A stretch of 64,000 nt of DNA from Mesorhizobium sp. RMAD-H1 (lineage in GTDB: Bacteria; Pseudomonadota; Alphaproteobacteria; Rhizobiales; Rhizobiaceae). Position 1 is the stretch's first letter. Each line of letters begins with the position of its first letter. The stretch covers positions 124,001-188,000 of the forward strand of contig NZ_JACHWN010000001.1 of NCBI RefSeq assembly GCF_014191375.1, read 5' to 3'. The notes under the pieces are model-generated. The model was given only the letters and a program-made list of their open reading frames with translations. It made no database searches and had not been told where the DNA came from. Made by a program: the position numbers and the translations under genes. Below are positions 28,233-37,258 of the stretch, one piece after another.

Positions 28233-28718
28233 CTAGAGCCCCAGCACCATCGCCCAGTAGATATAGCGCGGCTTGTCCTCGGGCGTCGCCCAGGCAAGGC
28301 CATAATGGCGGAATTCCGGATCAAGCATGTTCTTGCGATGGCCCGGCGATTTCATCCACGCGTCGAAAACCTCCGCAGTGCTGCGCTGGCCGGCCGCAAC
28401 GTTTTCCGCCGCAGGTCCGCGAATCCCGGCCTGTCGCAGCCGCGCGACGAAGCCATTGCCCCAGCCGACGCTGTGGCCGACCTTGCCGCGGCTTGCCATG
28501 CGCTTCGCCTGGTAGAGCGCTGCCTGTTCAAGCCTCGGATCGGTGTCGACTGGCGGCAGACCGTGCTGCTTGCGGATGGCGTTGAAGAGCGCCGTCGGGT
28601 CTTCGGCAGCCTCGGCCTTGTCGAGTGATAACAGTGACGGCGCGGCGGCAAGCACCAGCGCACCGCCTGCAAGCAGCAGGAATTTCCGCCGGCTTAAATC
28701 AGAACCATGCATCGTCAT
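28233..28718 (-). CDS. CAP (SCP/PR1-like) domain protein with Tat-type signal
   Basis: A 161-residue exported protein. The N-terminus has the twin-arginine-like SRRKFLLLAGGALVLAAAPS with a probable cleavage after KAEA. The mature part is a CAP domain: FNAIRKQHGLPPVDTDPRL, ASRGKVGHSVG (first His), GPAAENVAAG and the signature AWMKSPGHRKNMLDPEFRHY near residue 125. CAP proteins are secreted and bind lipids or act as proteases in some cases; the bacterial role is mostly unknown. The start ATG 28718 has GGAAG 4 nt before it; ATG 28712 is also possible. Confidence 0.85.
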   Translation of the reverse strand: MTMHGSDLSRRKFLLLAGGALVLAAAPSLLSLDKAEAAEDPTALFNAIRKQHGLPPVDTDPRLEQAALYQAKRMASRGKVGHSVGWGNGFVARLRQAGIRGPAAENVAAGQRSTAEVFDAWMKSPGHRKNMLDPEFRHYGLAWATPEDKPRYIYWAMVLGL

Positions 28719-28752
28719 CGTGCTTCCGGACATCGTGCGCAAAGAGCAATGT

Positions 28753-29019
28753 TCAGCGCCGATAGCTTATGATTCTGAGCAAAATGAAGGCGGGAATGAC
28801 GACCGCTGCACCAAGCAACAGGTAATCGGCGAAGCGTGCGATCGCAGAGAAGCCCATATTCCAGAGCTGCAGGAAGAAATCACGGACGCCCCACAATAGG
28901 TCGTAGGGCGACCAGTCGAACGCATGCATGACCACGCCGACGACCAGCGAAACGAGAACAAGCTTCACGATCACGCGAGCAGGCGTATCGCCGAGAAAAC
29001 GGTTGATTCTGTCAGACAT
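28753..29019 (-). CDS. DUF6460 small membrane protein
   Basis: An 88-residue protein with two membrane helices: VIVKLVLVSLVVGVVMHAF near residue 17 and YLLLGAAVVIPAFILLRIIS near 65. Between them is FDWSPYDLLWGVRDFF, the conserved segment of the alphaproteobacterial DUF6460 family. The function is unknown. ATG 29019 lies 6 nt after AGGAG; the ATG at 29025 would abut the ribosome site and is less likely. It probably shares a transcript with the CAP gene 34 bp downstream. Confidence 0.78.
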   Translation of the reverse strand: MSDRINRFLGDTPARVIVKLVLVSLVVGVVMHAFDWSPYDLLWGVRDFFLQLWNMGFSAIARFADYLLLGAAVVIPAFILLRIISYRR

Positions 29020-29105
29020 GCGCATCTCCTGTGGCCAAGGCAGAGATATGCGCTGAAGCGCATGCGCGCAAGGCGGGAAACATGCTCTCGTGGAAGAACG
29101 CCTGC

Positions 29106-30104
29106 TCAGCCGCGGTTGCGATAGGTCTTGGGCGGGTTCTGTTTCTGGCGGAGGAAAGAACGATTCATGCTGCGCGTATCGGTGAACCCGCTGGCGATCG
29201 CCGCATCGAGCAGCGGCATGTCGGTGGTTGCCAGCAGCTCCTTCGCCCGTTTCACCCGCAGTTCCTCCCGCACCTGAAATGCGGTTTTGCCGATTGCGTT
29301 GCGAAACGTCCGCTCCATCTGGCGGGCGGAGACGCCGAGACGGCGGGCGACTTCGGCCATCGGCACGGGATCTTCCAGCGTCTCCTCAAAAACGCGGATC
29401 GCCTTGCGGATCAGCGGTGAGCGGACTCCGTTGAAACTGAGCGCGGGCTGTTCCGATGTGAGCAGCTCATAGGGAAACATCAGGATCGACGCGCTCTTGC
29501 GCGCCAGCTCCTCGGAGATTTCCGCCTGGATGATCGAAAGGGCGAGCGATGCTGCGCCCAATCCTCCCGCGCAGGTGAAATGCCTGCCGCTGCGATGAAA
29601 AAGGCTGGTCGTATCGGCCAGAAAGCCGTCGAACAGCTCCATGAAATCATCCCTGTGGAACCAGTTGACGCAGCAATTTCGGTCGGCGAGGAGCCCGGCT
29701 TCGGCCACGATGAAGGCCGCCGTGCACAGGCCGATGACGGTCCTGCCGCGCCTGTCGGCGCGTTTGAGCAGTTCGATCAGCGTGTTCTGGCCGGGGCGAT
29801 AGTGCGGCAGCACGCCGCCGACGACGGCCACATAGTCACATTCGTCGAGCGCACCGAGCGGGGCCGTCGGCTCGACCGCGACGCCCGAGCTCGAAAGCAC
29901 GGGATCGCCTGATAGCGTGCAGATTTTCCAGGCGCATCGGATCTGGCGGCTTTTGTCGCGGTCGTCGGCAGCAAGCCGGAACGGATCCAGAAAAAGGCTC
30001 AGCGCGGAAAGAGTAAAACCAGGCAGGACGATGATGCCGACGCTCAATCGTCTTTTGGCTGTGCCGATCTCCATGATATCGGCTGGTTCGTGATGCCGTT
30101 TCAT
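29106..30104 (-). CDS. GlxA-family AraC-type regulator (DJ-1/PfpI-like sensor domain)
   Basis: A 332-residue regulator. Residues ~18-195 form a DJ-1/PfpI-like domain (LSVGIIVLPGFTLSALSLFL, DYVAVVGGVLPHY, TVIGLCTAAFIVAEAGLL). Its nucleophile-elbow cysteine (GLCT) is present, although the AraC fusions are regulators rather than proteases. Residues ~225-330 are two helix-turn-helix motifs of AraC type (PMAEVARRLGVSARQMERTF, AAIASGFTDTRSMNRSF). Members often control catabolism of glycine betaine, carnitine or arginine; the effector here is unknown. The start is only 23 bp after the encoded CCA of tRNA-Gly, so it may be transcribed from the tRNA promoter. Confidence 0.85.
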   Translation of the reverse strand: MKRHHEPADIMEIGTAKRRLSVGIIVLPGFTLSALSLFLDPFRLAADDRDKSRQIRCAWKICTLSGDPVLSSSGVAVEPTAPLGALDECDYVAVVGGVLPHYRPGQNTLIELLKRADRRGRTVIGLCTAAFIVAEAGLLADRNCCVNWFHRDDFMELFDGFLADTTSLFHRSGRHFTCAGGLGAASLALSIIQAEISEELARKSASILMFPYELLTSEQPALSFNGVRSPLIRKAIRVFEETLEDPVPMAEVARRLGVSARQMERTFRNAIGKTAFQVREELRVKRAKELLATTDMPLLDAAIASGFTDTRSMNRSFLRQKQNPPKTYRNRG

Positions 30105-30127
30105 GCCGGTTCCGCTGCAGCGGCGAT

Positions 30128-30201
30128 TGGAGCGGGTAGCGGGAATCGAACCCGCGCGTTCAGCTTGGGAAGCTGACAGGCTACCATTACATCATACCCG
30201 C
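30128..30201 (-). tRNA. tRNA-Gly (CCC anticodon)
   Basis: The 74-nt gene, including an encoded CCA, folds as a tRNA. The acceptor arms are GCGGGTA (30195-30201) and TACCCGC (30132-30138). The anticodon arm is TCAGC-TTCCCAA-GCTGA with anticodon CCC, and the T arm is GCGGGTTCGATTCCCGC. It reads GGG glycine codons. Transcription runs toward the AraC-type gene. Confidence 0.95.
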
Positions 30202-30278
30202 GTCGCGCAATCGAGCGCTAACTAGATCGCCCTACATCCCGTCATTGTCAAGCGGGAGACGCTGGGTTCCTCATGCCG

Positions 30279-31370
30279 TCAACGAAAATGTTTCGACAGC
30301 TTCAGTCCCTGCGCCTGGTAATGCGAGCCGAGATCCGCGCCGTAGAGCGCCCTGGGGCGATCCAGCATATGCTCATAGACGAGCCGTCCGACGATCTGGC
30401 CGTGCTCCAGGATGAACGGCACCTCATGGCTGCGCACTTCCAGCACCGCGCGGCTTCCCGTGCCACCCGCCGCCGTATGGCCGAAGCCCGGATCGAAGAA
30501 GCCGGCATAGTGGACGCGGAATTCGCCGACGAGCGGATCGAAGGGGGTCATCTCCGCCGCATAGAGCGGCGGTACATGCACCGCCTCGCGCGAGACGAGG
30601 ATGTAGAACTCGTCGGGATCGAGCACCAGCTCGCCGCTGCCGCGATCATAGAGCGGCTCCCAGAAATCCAGCAGATCATGTGCGGCGCGCTTGTCGACAT
30701 CGACCACCGCCGTGTGATGCTTGCCGCGATAGCCGATGAGCCCGTCCTTGCCGCCGGTCAGATCGATGGAAAGCGCGATGCCGCCGCCGGTGATGTTGGG
30801 CGTTTCCGACGCCACCAGTGTCTCCGCCACATGGAGGGCGGCGAGTTCGGTCTCGCCGAGCTGGGCGCGGCCCTTGCGGAAGCGGATCTGCGACAGGCGC
30901 GAGCCGGTGCGCGCCACGATCGGAAAGGTCCGCGGGCTGACCTCGAGATAGAGCGGCCCGTGATAGCCGGCCGGCACCTTGTCGAATTCCTGCGCCCCGT
31001 CGGCGATGACACGGGTGAAGATGTCAAGCCTCCCGGTCGAGCTCTTCGGGTTGGCGGAGGCGGAAAGGTCCGCCGGCAGCGCGAGCGCCTCCAGGAGCGG
31101 CACGATATAGACGCAGCCGGTTTCCAGAACCGCTCCCGCCGTCAGGTCGATCTCGTGCAGCTTCAGCCGGTCGAGCTTGTCCATGACCGGCGTGCCGGGG
31201 CCCGGCATGAAGGAGGCGCGCACGCGATAGGCCTTGGTCCCGAGCCGCAGGTCGAGACTCGCCGGCTGTATCTGGTCCGGGTCGAGCGCCTTCGGCGCGG
31301 CAAGCGCACCGCTGCCGAACAATGCCGCTATGTCCGCGTCGGCCAATATTCCCGCTTCACGTCTGATCAT
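30279..31370 (-). CDS. dcd: 2'-deoxycytidine 5'-triphosphate deaminase (tandem-domain form)
   Basis: A 363-residue protein with two trimeric dUTPase-like domains in tandem, twice the size of ordinary Dcd. The first half has IQPASLDLRLGTKAYRVRAS and SANPKSSTGRLDIFTRVI. The second half has AEMTPFDPLVGEFRVHYAGF and GRLVYEHMLDRP. This double form is typical of Hyphomicrobiales and relatives. It makes dUTP from dCTP for dTMP synthesis. The start ATG 31370 follows GAGG at 8 nt; an in-frame TTG at 31382 is an alternative. It is divergent from the riboswitch-controlled metZ. Confidence 0.88.
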   Translation of the reverse strand: MIRREAGILADADIAALFGSGALAAPKALDPDQIQPASLDLRLGTKAYRVRASFMPGPGTPVMDKLDRLKLHEIDLTAGAVLETGCVYIVPLLEALALPADLSASANPKSSTGRLDIFTRVIADGAQEFDKVPAGYHGPLYLEVSPRTFPIVARTGSRLSQIRFRKGRAQLGETELAALHVAETLVASETPNITGGGIALSIDLTGGKDGLIGYRGKHHTAVVDVDKRAAHDLLDFWEPLYDRGSGELVLDPDEFYILVSREAVHVPPLYAAEMTPFDPLVGEFRVHYAGFFDPGFGHTAAGGTGSRAVLEVRSHEVPFILEHGQIVGRLVYEHMLDRPRALYGADLGSHYQAQGLKLSKHFR

Positions 31371-31453
31371 GCCTAGCCTCAAAAATTTCGGTAAACGTTT
31401 AACGCGCCCGGCGATTGACGCAAGCCGTGAAGAGGACTAAAGCATCCTTATCC

Positions 31454-31505
31454 CGTGGTGATTTGGCCGGCCGGCTTGCAGCCACGTTAAAGAATTCGCT
31501 AAAAG
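31454..31505 (+). promoter_or_regulatory. SAM-II riboswitch (metA motif) upstream of metZ
   Basis: The conserved SAM-II pieces occur in order: CGTGGTGATTTG (31454-31465), CCGGCTTGCAGCCACG (31471-31486) and TTAAAGAA, then GCTAAAAGAGG (31498-31508). CGTGG pairs with CCACG to form P1, and the A-rich strand GCTAAA can form the pseudoknot. SAM-II riboswitches in alphaproteobacteria sit before metA, metX and metZ and reduce expression when S-adenosylmethionine is abundant. A terminator follows, so control is probably transcriptional. Confidence 0.92.
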
Positions 31506-31520
31506 AGGCCGCGGTCCGGG

Positions 31521-31557
31521 ACCGGCCTTTTGCGTTTTCGCAAGGCCGGTTTTTTTT
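31521..31557 (+). terminator. Terminator/expression platform of the SAM-II riboswitch
   Basis: A stem of ACCGGCC-(TT)-TTGCG and CGCAAGGCCGGT (31521-31534 and 31539-31550) has a TTTT loop and an eight-base T run. It lies 16 bp after the riboswitch and 52 bp before metZ, with no plus-strand gene before it. The overlapping CGGTCC/GGACCG (31512-31524) could form a competing antiterminator stem. Confidence 0.88.
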
Positions 31558-31608
31558 ATGGTCTGTTGATCGTGGATCATTCAGGCCGGATTTCGGCAGG
31601 TTGGACAG

Positions 31609-32802
31609 ATGACGAAGAAGACGACACGCAATTTCCGCCCCGCAACGCAGCTCATCCATGGCGGCACGCTGCGCTCGCCCTTCGGCGAGACGTCGGAGGC
31701 GATCTTCCTCACCCAGGGCTTTGTCTATGACTCGGCGGAGGCGGCGGAAGCCCGCTTCAAGGGCGAGGAGCCGGGCTTCATCTATTCGCGCTACGCCAAC
31801 CCGACCACCGACATGTTCGAAAAGCGCATGTGCGCGCTCGAAGGCGCGGAGGATGCGCGCGCCACGGCCTCCGGCATGGCGGCGGTGGCAGCCGCCATAT
31901 TGTGCCAGGTCCGGGCGGGCGACCATGTGCTCGCCGCCCGCGCGCTCTTCGGTTCCTGCCGCTATGTTATCGAAACCCTTCTGCCGAAATACGGCGTCGA
32001 TTTCACGCTGATCGACGGCTCGAAGGTCGAGAACTGGGAGCGTGCGATCCGTCCCAACACGAAGGCGCTTTTCCTCGAAAGCCCGACCAACCCGACGCTC
32101 GAAGTCGTGGATATCGCGAAGGTGGCCGAGATCGCCAATTCGGTCGGCGCCAAGCTCATCGTCGACAATGTCTTCGCCACGCCGCTCTTCCAGAAGCCGC
32201 TGGAGCTGGGCGCCCATATCGTGGTCTATTCCGCGACCAAGCATATTGACGGCCAGGGCCGCTGTCTGGGCGGCGTCATCCTTTCCGACAAGCAATGGAT
32301 CGACGAGAACCTGCACGACTATTTCCGCCACACCGGGCCGGGCTTGAGCCCGTTCAACGCGTGGACGCTGCTCAAGGGGCTCGAGACCCTGCCGCTGCGC
32401 GTGCACCAGCAGACCGACAGCGCCGGCAAGCTGGCCGATTTCCTGGCCGAGCACAAAAACGTCGCCCGCGTTATCTATCCCGGCCGGGCGGACCATCCGC
32501 AGGCCGATATCATCGCCAGGCAGATGAGCGGCGGATCGACCCTGATCGCTTTCGATCTCAAGGGCGGAAAAAAGGCGGCCTTTGCCTTCGAAAACGCACT
32601 GAAAGTGATCCTGATTTCCAACAATCTGGGTGATTCCAAGAGCCTCATCACCCATCCCGCCACCACGACGCACAAGAACCTCTCAGACGAAGGGCGGGCG
32701 GAAGCGGGCATCACCGACGGGATGCTGCGGCTCTCCGTCGGCCTCGAGGATGTCGATGACCTGATCGAGGACATCGACGTGGCGCTGAAGGCGGCGGGTT
32801 AG
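31609..32802 (+). CDS. metZ: O-succinylhomoserine sulfhydrylase
   Basis: A 397-residue PLP enzyme of the Cys/Met metabolism family that makes homocysteine directly from O-succinylhomoserine and sulfide. The start region has RPATQLIHGGTLRSPFGETS. SRYANPTTDMFEKRMCALEG lies near residue 62, and the PLP lysine is in VYSATKHIDGQGRCLGGVIL near 205. The upstream SAM-II riboswitch confirms a role in methionine synthesis and distinguishes it from cystathionine enzymes. The gene is followed by apaG at 121 bp, the usual rhizobial order. Confidence 0.93.
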   Translation: MTKKTTRNFRPATQLIHGGTLRSPFGETSEAIFLTQGFVYDSAEAAEARFKGEEPGFIYSRYANPTTDMFEKRMCALEGAEDARATASGMAAVAAAILCQVRAGDHVLAARALFGSCRYVIETLLPKYGVDFTLIDGSKVENWERAIRPNTKALFLESPTNPTLEVVDIAKVAEIANSVGAKLIVDNVFATPLFQKPLELGAHIVVYSATKHIDGQGRCLGGVILSDKQWIDENLHDYFRHTGPGLSPFNAWTLLKGLETLPLRVHQQTDSAGKLADFLAEHKNVARVIYPGRADHPQADIIARQMSGGSTLIAFDLKGGKKAAFAFENALKVILISNNLGDSKSLITHPATTTHKNLSDEGRAEAGITDGMLRLSVGLEDVDDLIEDIDVALKAAG

Positions 32803-32864
32803 GCCGCCGGCGGCAGGTCTGCCACAGGCTTGGGCATCTGCGTTTCCCGCATGATTTCCGTGGG

Positions 32865-32893
32865 TTGACGAAACCGCGCGGCTCCGCAATATC
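32865..32893 (+). promoter_or_regulatory. Candidate sigma-70 promoter for apaG
   Basis: TTGACG (32865-32870), a 17-bp spacer and AATATC (32888-32893) lie 31 bp before the apaG ATG. No terminator is seen after metZ, so apaG may also be read from the metZ transcript. Confidence 0.35.
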
Positions 32894-32923
32894 TGCGGCA
32901 GGCAGTCAGAGCCAGAGGTTCCC

Positions 32924-33316
32924 ATGTATCGCGCAGTCACGCGGCAGATCGAAGTGGTGGTCGAACCGTTCTATCTGGAGGACCAGTCCGATCCGGAGGA
33001 GAACCGCTATGTCTGGGGCTATCGGGTGACGATCGCCAACAATTCGCAGGAAACCGTGCAGCTGCGGTCGCGCTATTGGCAGATCACGGATCAGAACGGC
33101 CATGTCGAGGAGGTGCGCGGCCCCGGCGTCGTCGGCGAGCAGCCGGTCCTCGATCCGGGCGATTCCTTCCAGTATTCCTCCGGCTGTCCGCTGACCACGC
33201 CCTCCGGCGTCATGGTCGGGCGCTATCTGATGCAAGGCGAAGGCGGCAAGGCCTTCGAGATCGACATCCCCGCTTTCTCCCTCGACCTGCCGGACCAGCG
33301 CCGGACGCTGAACTGA
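32924..33316 (+). CDS. apaG: ApaG (DUF525) protein
   Basis: A 130-residue protein of the ApaG/CorD family with an immunoglobulin-like beta-sandwich. Typical segments are [20 protein letters not shown] near residue 12, [20 protein letters not shown] near 33, and [20 protein letters not shown] near 67. The closing part carries [20 protein letters not shown]. The length is exactly that of the family. ApaG is linked to cobalt/magnesium transport phenotypes and, in some bacteria, to diadenosine tetraphosphate metabolism; its biochemical activity is unsettled. It follows metZ, as in many rhizobia. Confidence 0.93.
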   Translation: MYRAVTRQIEVVVEPFYLEDQSDPEENRYVWGYRVTIANNSQETVQLRSRYWQITDQNGHVEEVRGPGVVGEQPVLDPGDSFQYSSGCPLTTPSGVMVGRYLMQGEGGKAFEIDIPAFSLDLPDQRRTLN

Positions 33317-33370
33317 GCGCATCCGGCAAATCGATCATTCAGGTCTGACGGACGGGATTCCGATCGGGGA

Positions 33371-34315
33371 TCAAGCGGGCTGCTTGGCCATGCGCCGCCT
33401 GAACATGCGCCAGATTCGGCCATCGACGGCCGCAAGGCCAATTCCGATCAGCGCCATGCCCGCTATGTGCCTGCTTTCTAACCGCTCGCCGAGCAGCAGC
33501 ACGCCAAGCAGGATGGCGCTTACCGGGATCAGGAAAGTGACAAGCGCAAGATTGGTCGCGCCAGCGGTTGCGAGAATGCGGAAATAGAGGATGTAGGCGA
33601 GGGCGGTGGAGAGAAGCGCCAGCCCCATCACCGCGGCAACTGTGTTCACCGAGGGCCATGAGAGCGCCCATGGCCGGTCGACGATGAGCATCAAGGGCAG
33701 GAGCATGAGGCTCGATGCCGTCACTTGGCCCGTTGCGGTAACAAGGGGCGCGATCCCCATCGCGCGGAAACGGCGTCCGAAGACGCCCGCAAACGCATAG
33801 GAAAGGGCGGCCGCCAATATTCCGAGTTGCGCGAGCACGGCCACACCGAATGCGTTCAGCGCCGTGCCGCCGATCATCAGTGCGACGCCCGCGAAACCAG
33901 CCACCACGCCGAACAGGCGCCCGCCGGTCATCTTCTCATCGGCCGTCAGGAAATGCGCCACGATGACGGTGAAGAGCGGCGTGGTGGCGTTGAGGATGGA
34001 GGCGACGCCGCTGGCAATATGGGTCTGTCCCCATACGATGAGGCAAAAGGGGACGGCATTGTTGAGAAGTCCCATGCCGAGAAACGCAGCCCATACGTCA
34101 CGCGTCCCGGGCAGGCGCATTCCCATGACGCGGATGACGAGGTGAAGTGCCAGGGCAGCCAGGGCAACGCGCGAGACGACGATCGTCAGGGGCGGCAATT
34201 CCTTCACGGCCACCCCGACGAAGAAGAACGATCCGCCCCAGAGTACGGAAAGAACGAGAAGCAAGGCCCATTCGAATGCGGTCATGGGGCGATTGACCGG
34301 AGGGACGGCGGTCAT
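33371..34315 (-). CDS. EamA/DMT-family transporter
   Basis: A 314-residue protein with ten hydrophobic helices in two EamA repeats. The first repeat starts LLLVLSVLWGGSFFFVGVAV with the conserved WG. The second spans ~160-300 and includes LVTFLIPVSAILLGVLLLGE, the classic EamA helix with the Pro and the terminal Glu. Such drug/metabolite exporters move amino acids, purines or other small molecules outward; the substrate is not predictable. It ends in a basic cytoplasmic tail (RRRMAKQPA). The gene before it on the same strand (PhzF) is 145 bp away. Confidence 0.88.
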   Translation of the reverse strand: MTAVPPVNRPMTAFEWALLLVLSVLWGGSFFFVGVAVKELPPLTIVVSRVALAALALHLVIRVMGMRLPGTRDVWAAFLGMGLLNNAVPFCLIVWGQTHIASGVASILNATTPLFTVIVAHFLTADEKMTGGRLFGVVAGFAGVALMIGGTALNAFGVAVLAQLGILAAALSYAFAGVFGRRFRAMGIAPLVTATGQVTASSLMLLPLMLIVDRPWALSWPSVNTVAAVMGLALLSTALAYILYFRILATAGATNLALVTFLIPVSAILLGVLLLGERLESRHIAGMALIGIGLAAVDGRIWRMFRRRMAKQPA

Positions 34316-34460
34316 GGCGAACTCCGAGAGGCAACGCCGGAACCATCGTGGAAGACGGGTGAAGGGGCAATCGATTTCTTGCTTTCGAAGCCGCTATTTC
34401 TTCCCGAATGCCCCGACACGACCGGCGGCATCTGTATCGGACGCTTCGGAAGTCGGGCGA

Positions 34461-35255
34461 TTACAGCGGAAGCCGGATTTCCGCCTTCATGAAGGTGACG
34501 GCCCGCCCCGTGACGAGCACCCGGTCGCCCGCCAGTTCGCAGGCAAGGTATCCGCCGCGCGCGGAAGCTTGAAATGCCGAAAGATGGCGTTTGCCGAGCT
34601 TGTCCGCCCAGTAGGGAACGAGCGTCGCATGGGTCGATCCGGTCACCGGATCCTCGGGTATGCCCGCGCCGGGCACGAAATATCGCGACACGAAATCGTG
34701 AGCGTCGCCCCTGGCGGTGATGACCAGCCCCAGGGGATGAATGCCGGCGATCCTCGGCAGATCGGGAACGAACGCGCGGATTGCCCGCTCGTCCGGCAGC
34801 TCCACGAAGATGTTCTCGAAATTCCGGAAGCCCGTTACCTGCCCGTCTGCGAAGCATCCCGCGACGGGCGAGGGGAGTTCATGCAGCGGCTCCGGTGGAA
34901 AGCTCGGCAGGTCAAGGCGGTATCCTTCATCGGTCATGCATACGCGCAATTCACCGACGCGGGTCTGAAAAACCAGTTCCCGGTCGACACCCCGCTCGGT
35001 CGCCAGGATATGTGCGGTTGCGAGGGTAGCATGACCACAGAAATCGGCTTCATGCACGGGCGTGAACCAGCGAAGATCCCAGCCCGTCGCGTTGGGGCGG
35101 GCGAATGCGGTTTCAGCCAGATTGTTCTCGCTGGCTATGGCCTGCATTGCGTCTTCGGGCAGCCAATCGCCGAGGATCAGCACCGCAGCCGGATTGCCGG
35201 CGAACACGCGATCGGAAAACGCATCCACCTGATACATCGTAAGCGTATGCGTCAT
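34461..35255 (-). CDS. PhzF-family isomerase
   Basis: A 264-residue PhzF/YddE-like protein. The family's catalytic glutamate is in SENNLAETAFA near residue 45, and LRWFTPVHEADFCGHATLA near 61 and GAGIPEDPVTGSTHATLVPY near 193 are the conserved substrate-pocket motifs. The fold is a tandem diaminopimelate-epimerase-like barrel and no cofactor is needed. Phenazine genes are absent, so this is a general isomerase of unknown substrate. ATG 35255 begins the family-type sequence MTHTLTMYQVDAFSDRVFAG. Upstream in-frame sequence overlaps hslO and is not conserved in character. It lies 31 bp after hslO on the same strand. Confidence 0.88.
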   Translation of the reverse strand: MTHTLTMYQVDAFSDRVFAGNPAAVLILGDWLPEDAMQAIASENNLAETAFARPNATGWDLRWFTPVHEADFCGHATLATAHILATERGVDRELVFQTRVGELRVCMTDEGYRLDLPSFPPEPLHELPSPVAGCFADGQVTGFRNFENIFVELPDERAIRAFVPDLPRIAGIHPLGLVITARGDAHDFVSRYFVPGAGIPEDPVTGSTHATLVPYWADKLGKRHLSAFQASARGGYLACELAGDRVLVTGRAVTFMKAEIRLPL

Positions 35256-35286
35256 GCTCTCCCGCGCCCCCCGCGTTCCAAAGCCG

Positions 35287-36321
35287 CTATTCCTCCTCGA
35301 ACTCCTTGGGGTCGAATTCGTAGTGCTTCGAGCAGAATTCGCAGGTGACGGAGATTTTGCCGTCCTCGATGCTGTCCTCGATCTCCTCGGCGGAGAAGCC
35401 GGAGAGGACGCCGCGGATCTTCTCGCGCGAACAGGAGCAATCATCGATGACCGGCACCGACTCGAAAACGCGCACGCCGCGCTCATGGAAGAGGCGGTAG
35501 AGCAGCCGTTCGGTGCCGACCTGCGGATCCGTCAGTTCCGAGCTATCGATGGTGCCGACGAGTGACTTCACTTCCAGCCAGTCGTCATCCTCGAACTGGG
35601 TCTCGTCGAAATCGTCATCTTCGTTTTCGCCATCGGGCATGTCGCCGCCAGGCAGATCCTTCTGCCGCATGCGGGCTTCGGATTCCGGCAGGAACTGCAC
35701 GATCAGCCCGCCGGCGCGCCACTGCTCCACCGGCTTGCCGTTTTCGCCGCGCTCGATGAGCTTGGCGACGGCCAGGCGCAGATCGGTCGGGATCTGTTCC
35801 GACTGGCGGAAATAGGTGCGGGCGATGTCTTCAAGGCTCGATCCATCCAGGGCGACGATGCCCTGGTAACGCTGCATATAGGCGCCCTGGTCGATGGTCA
35901 GCGCCAGCGTGCCGCGGCCCAGGAGCTCCTCCGGCGTGATCCTGTCCGCATCGATCGCCTCCGCCAGCCGCTCCTCGTCATAGCGCGCATAGGCACGCAC
36001 GGATTTCGGTGTGCGGAAATCGACGACCAGCATGTCGACAGGTCCGTCCGACTGGGTCTGCAGGATGAACTTGCCTTCGAATTTCAGCGACGTGCCGAGC
36101 AGGACGGTGAGCACGATGGCCTCGGCCAGGAGCCGCGCCACCTCCTCGGGATAATCATGCCTTTCGAGAATGGTGTTGAGCACCGAGCCGAGCTGGACGG
36201 CGCGGCCGCGCGCGTCCAGCGTCTCGACCTGGAACGGCACGACGGCGTCGTCGCCGGCGAAATGAAAATCCCCGAGCCTGGTCTTCCCCGTCTCTCCTCC
36301 GCTGCCGAAAATTTCAACCAC
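35287..36321 (-). CDS. hslO: Hsp33 redox-regulated chaperone
   Basis: A 344-residue Hsp33. The N-terminal chaperone domain starts with [20 protein letters not shown]. The C-terminal zinc site has the four cysteines as CSC near residue 300 and CEFC near 328, the redox switch that activates the holdase under oxidative stress. I chose GTG 36321, which has AAGGAG 9 nt upstream and overlaps the argF end by 8 bp, implying translational coupling; an in-frame ATG at 36369 lies inside argF. An acidic insert ([17 protein letters not shown]) near residue 245 is a feature of alphaproteobacterial members. The order argD-argF-hslO is typical for Hyphomicrobiales. Confidence 0.92.
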   Translation of the reverse strand: MVEIFGSGGETGKTRLGDFHFAGDDAVVPFQVETLDARGRAVQLGSVLNTILERHDYPEEVARLLAEAIVLTVLLGTSLKFEGKFILQTQSDGPVDMLVVDFRTPKSVRAYARYDEERLAEAIDADRITPEELLGRGTLALTIDQGAYMQRYQGIVALDGSSLEDIARTYFRQSEQIPTDLRLAVAKLIERGENGKPVEQWRAGGLIVQFLPESEARMRQKDLPGGDMPDGENEDDDFDETQFEDDDWLEVKSLVGTIDSSELTDPQVGTERLLYRLFHERGVRVFESVPVIDDCSCSREKIRGVLSGFSAEEIEDSIEDGKISVTCEFCSKHYEFDPKEFEEE

Positions 36322-37258
36322 GCGCCTCTGCTCCTTCCAGGCACCAGGCCAGAATGGCTTTTTGTGCATGAAGACGGTTTTCCGCCTCGTCGAAGACGAC
36401 CGAATGAGGACCATCGATCACATCATCCGTCACTTCCTCGCCGCGATGGGCGGGGAGGCAATGCATGAACAACGCATCGGGCTTGGCATGGTTCATCAGG
36501 CGCTGGTTCACCTGATAGGGCATGAACACATTGTGGCCGCGCGCGCGGTCTTCCTGCCCCATCGAGACCCAGGTGTCGGTGACCACGCAATCGGCGCCCG
36601 AGACCGCCTTTACCGGATCTATGGTCGACAGGATGCGGCCGCCATGCGCCTTGGCCCAGTCGAGATAGGTGCCTTGCGGCTCGCTGCCCTCGGGCGTTGC
36701 GATATTCAGGTTGAAATCGAACCGCGCCGATGCCTCGATGAGCGAGTGAAGCACATTGTTGCCATCGCCGGTCCAGGCGAAGGTGCGCCCCTTGACCGGG
36801 CCGCGATGCTCCTCATAGGTCATCACGTCGGCCATGATCTGGCAGGGATGCGTGTCGTCCGTCAGCCCGTTGATGACCGGAACGGTGGCGTTTTCGGCCA
36901 GCTCGATCATGCGGTCGTGCGAGGTGGTACGGATCATGATGATGTCGACATAGCGCGACAGAACCTTCGCCGTATCGGCGATCGTCTCGCTGCGTCCGAG
37001 CTGCATCTCCGATCCGGTCAGCATGATCGTCTCGCCGCCGAGCTGGCGCATCGCCACGTCGAAGGAGACGCGCGTGCGCGTCGACGGCTTGTCGAAGATC
37101 ATCGCCAGCACCTTGCCGGCGAACGGCTTCTCGATCCCGCCCGCCTTGAGGCGCTCTTTCCGCAGGCGCGCATCGTCGAGGATGAGCCGCAATTCTTCCG
37201 CGGAGACGGCGGAAAGATCGGTGAAATGCCTGATATCCTGCTTCATCACCATATCCAT
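36314..37258 (-). CDS. argF: Ornithine carbamoyltransferase
   Basis: A 314-residue enzyme that makes citrulline from ornithine and carbamoyl phosphate. Signatures are the carbamoyl-phosphate loop [20 protein letters not shown] near residue 55, [14 protein letters not shown] near 135 and the ornithine/catalytic [11 protein letters not shown] near 270. The start is ATG 37258 overlapping the argD stop (TAATG); ATGs at 37252 and 37246 are also in frame. It belongs to the argD-argF-hslO operon under the promoter before argD. It could not be a catabolic arcB, since no arc genes are present. Confidence 0.94.
   Translation of the reverse strand: MDMVMKQDIRHFTDLSAVSAEELRLILDDARLRKERLKAGGIEKPFAGKVLAMIFDKPSTRTRVSFDVAMRQLGGETIMLTGSEMQLGRSETIADTAKVLSRYVDIIMIRTTSHDRMIELAENATVPVINGLTDDTHPCQIMADVMTYEEHRGPVKGRTFAWTGDGNNVLHSLIEASARFDFNLNIATPEGSEPQGTYLDWAKAHGGRILSTIDPVKAVSGADCVVTDTWVSMGQEDRARGHNVFMPYQVNQRLMNHAKPDALFMHCLPAHRGEEVTDDVIDGPHSVVFDEAENRLHAQKAILAWCLEGAEARG

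Noticed and set aside
26822-28585. A 587-codon plus-strand frame over the MATE and CAP genes
   Set aside because: It is His/Asp/Gln-rich antisense sequence spanning two recognisable genes on the other strand.
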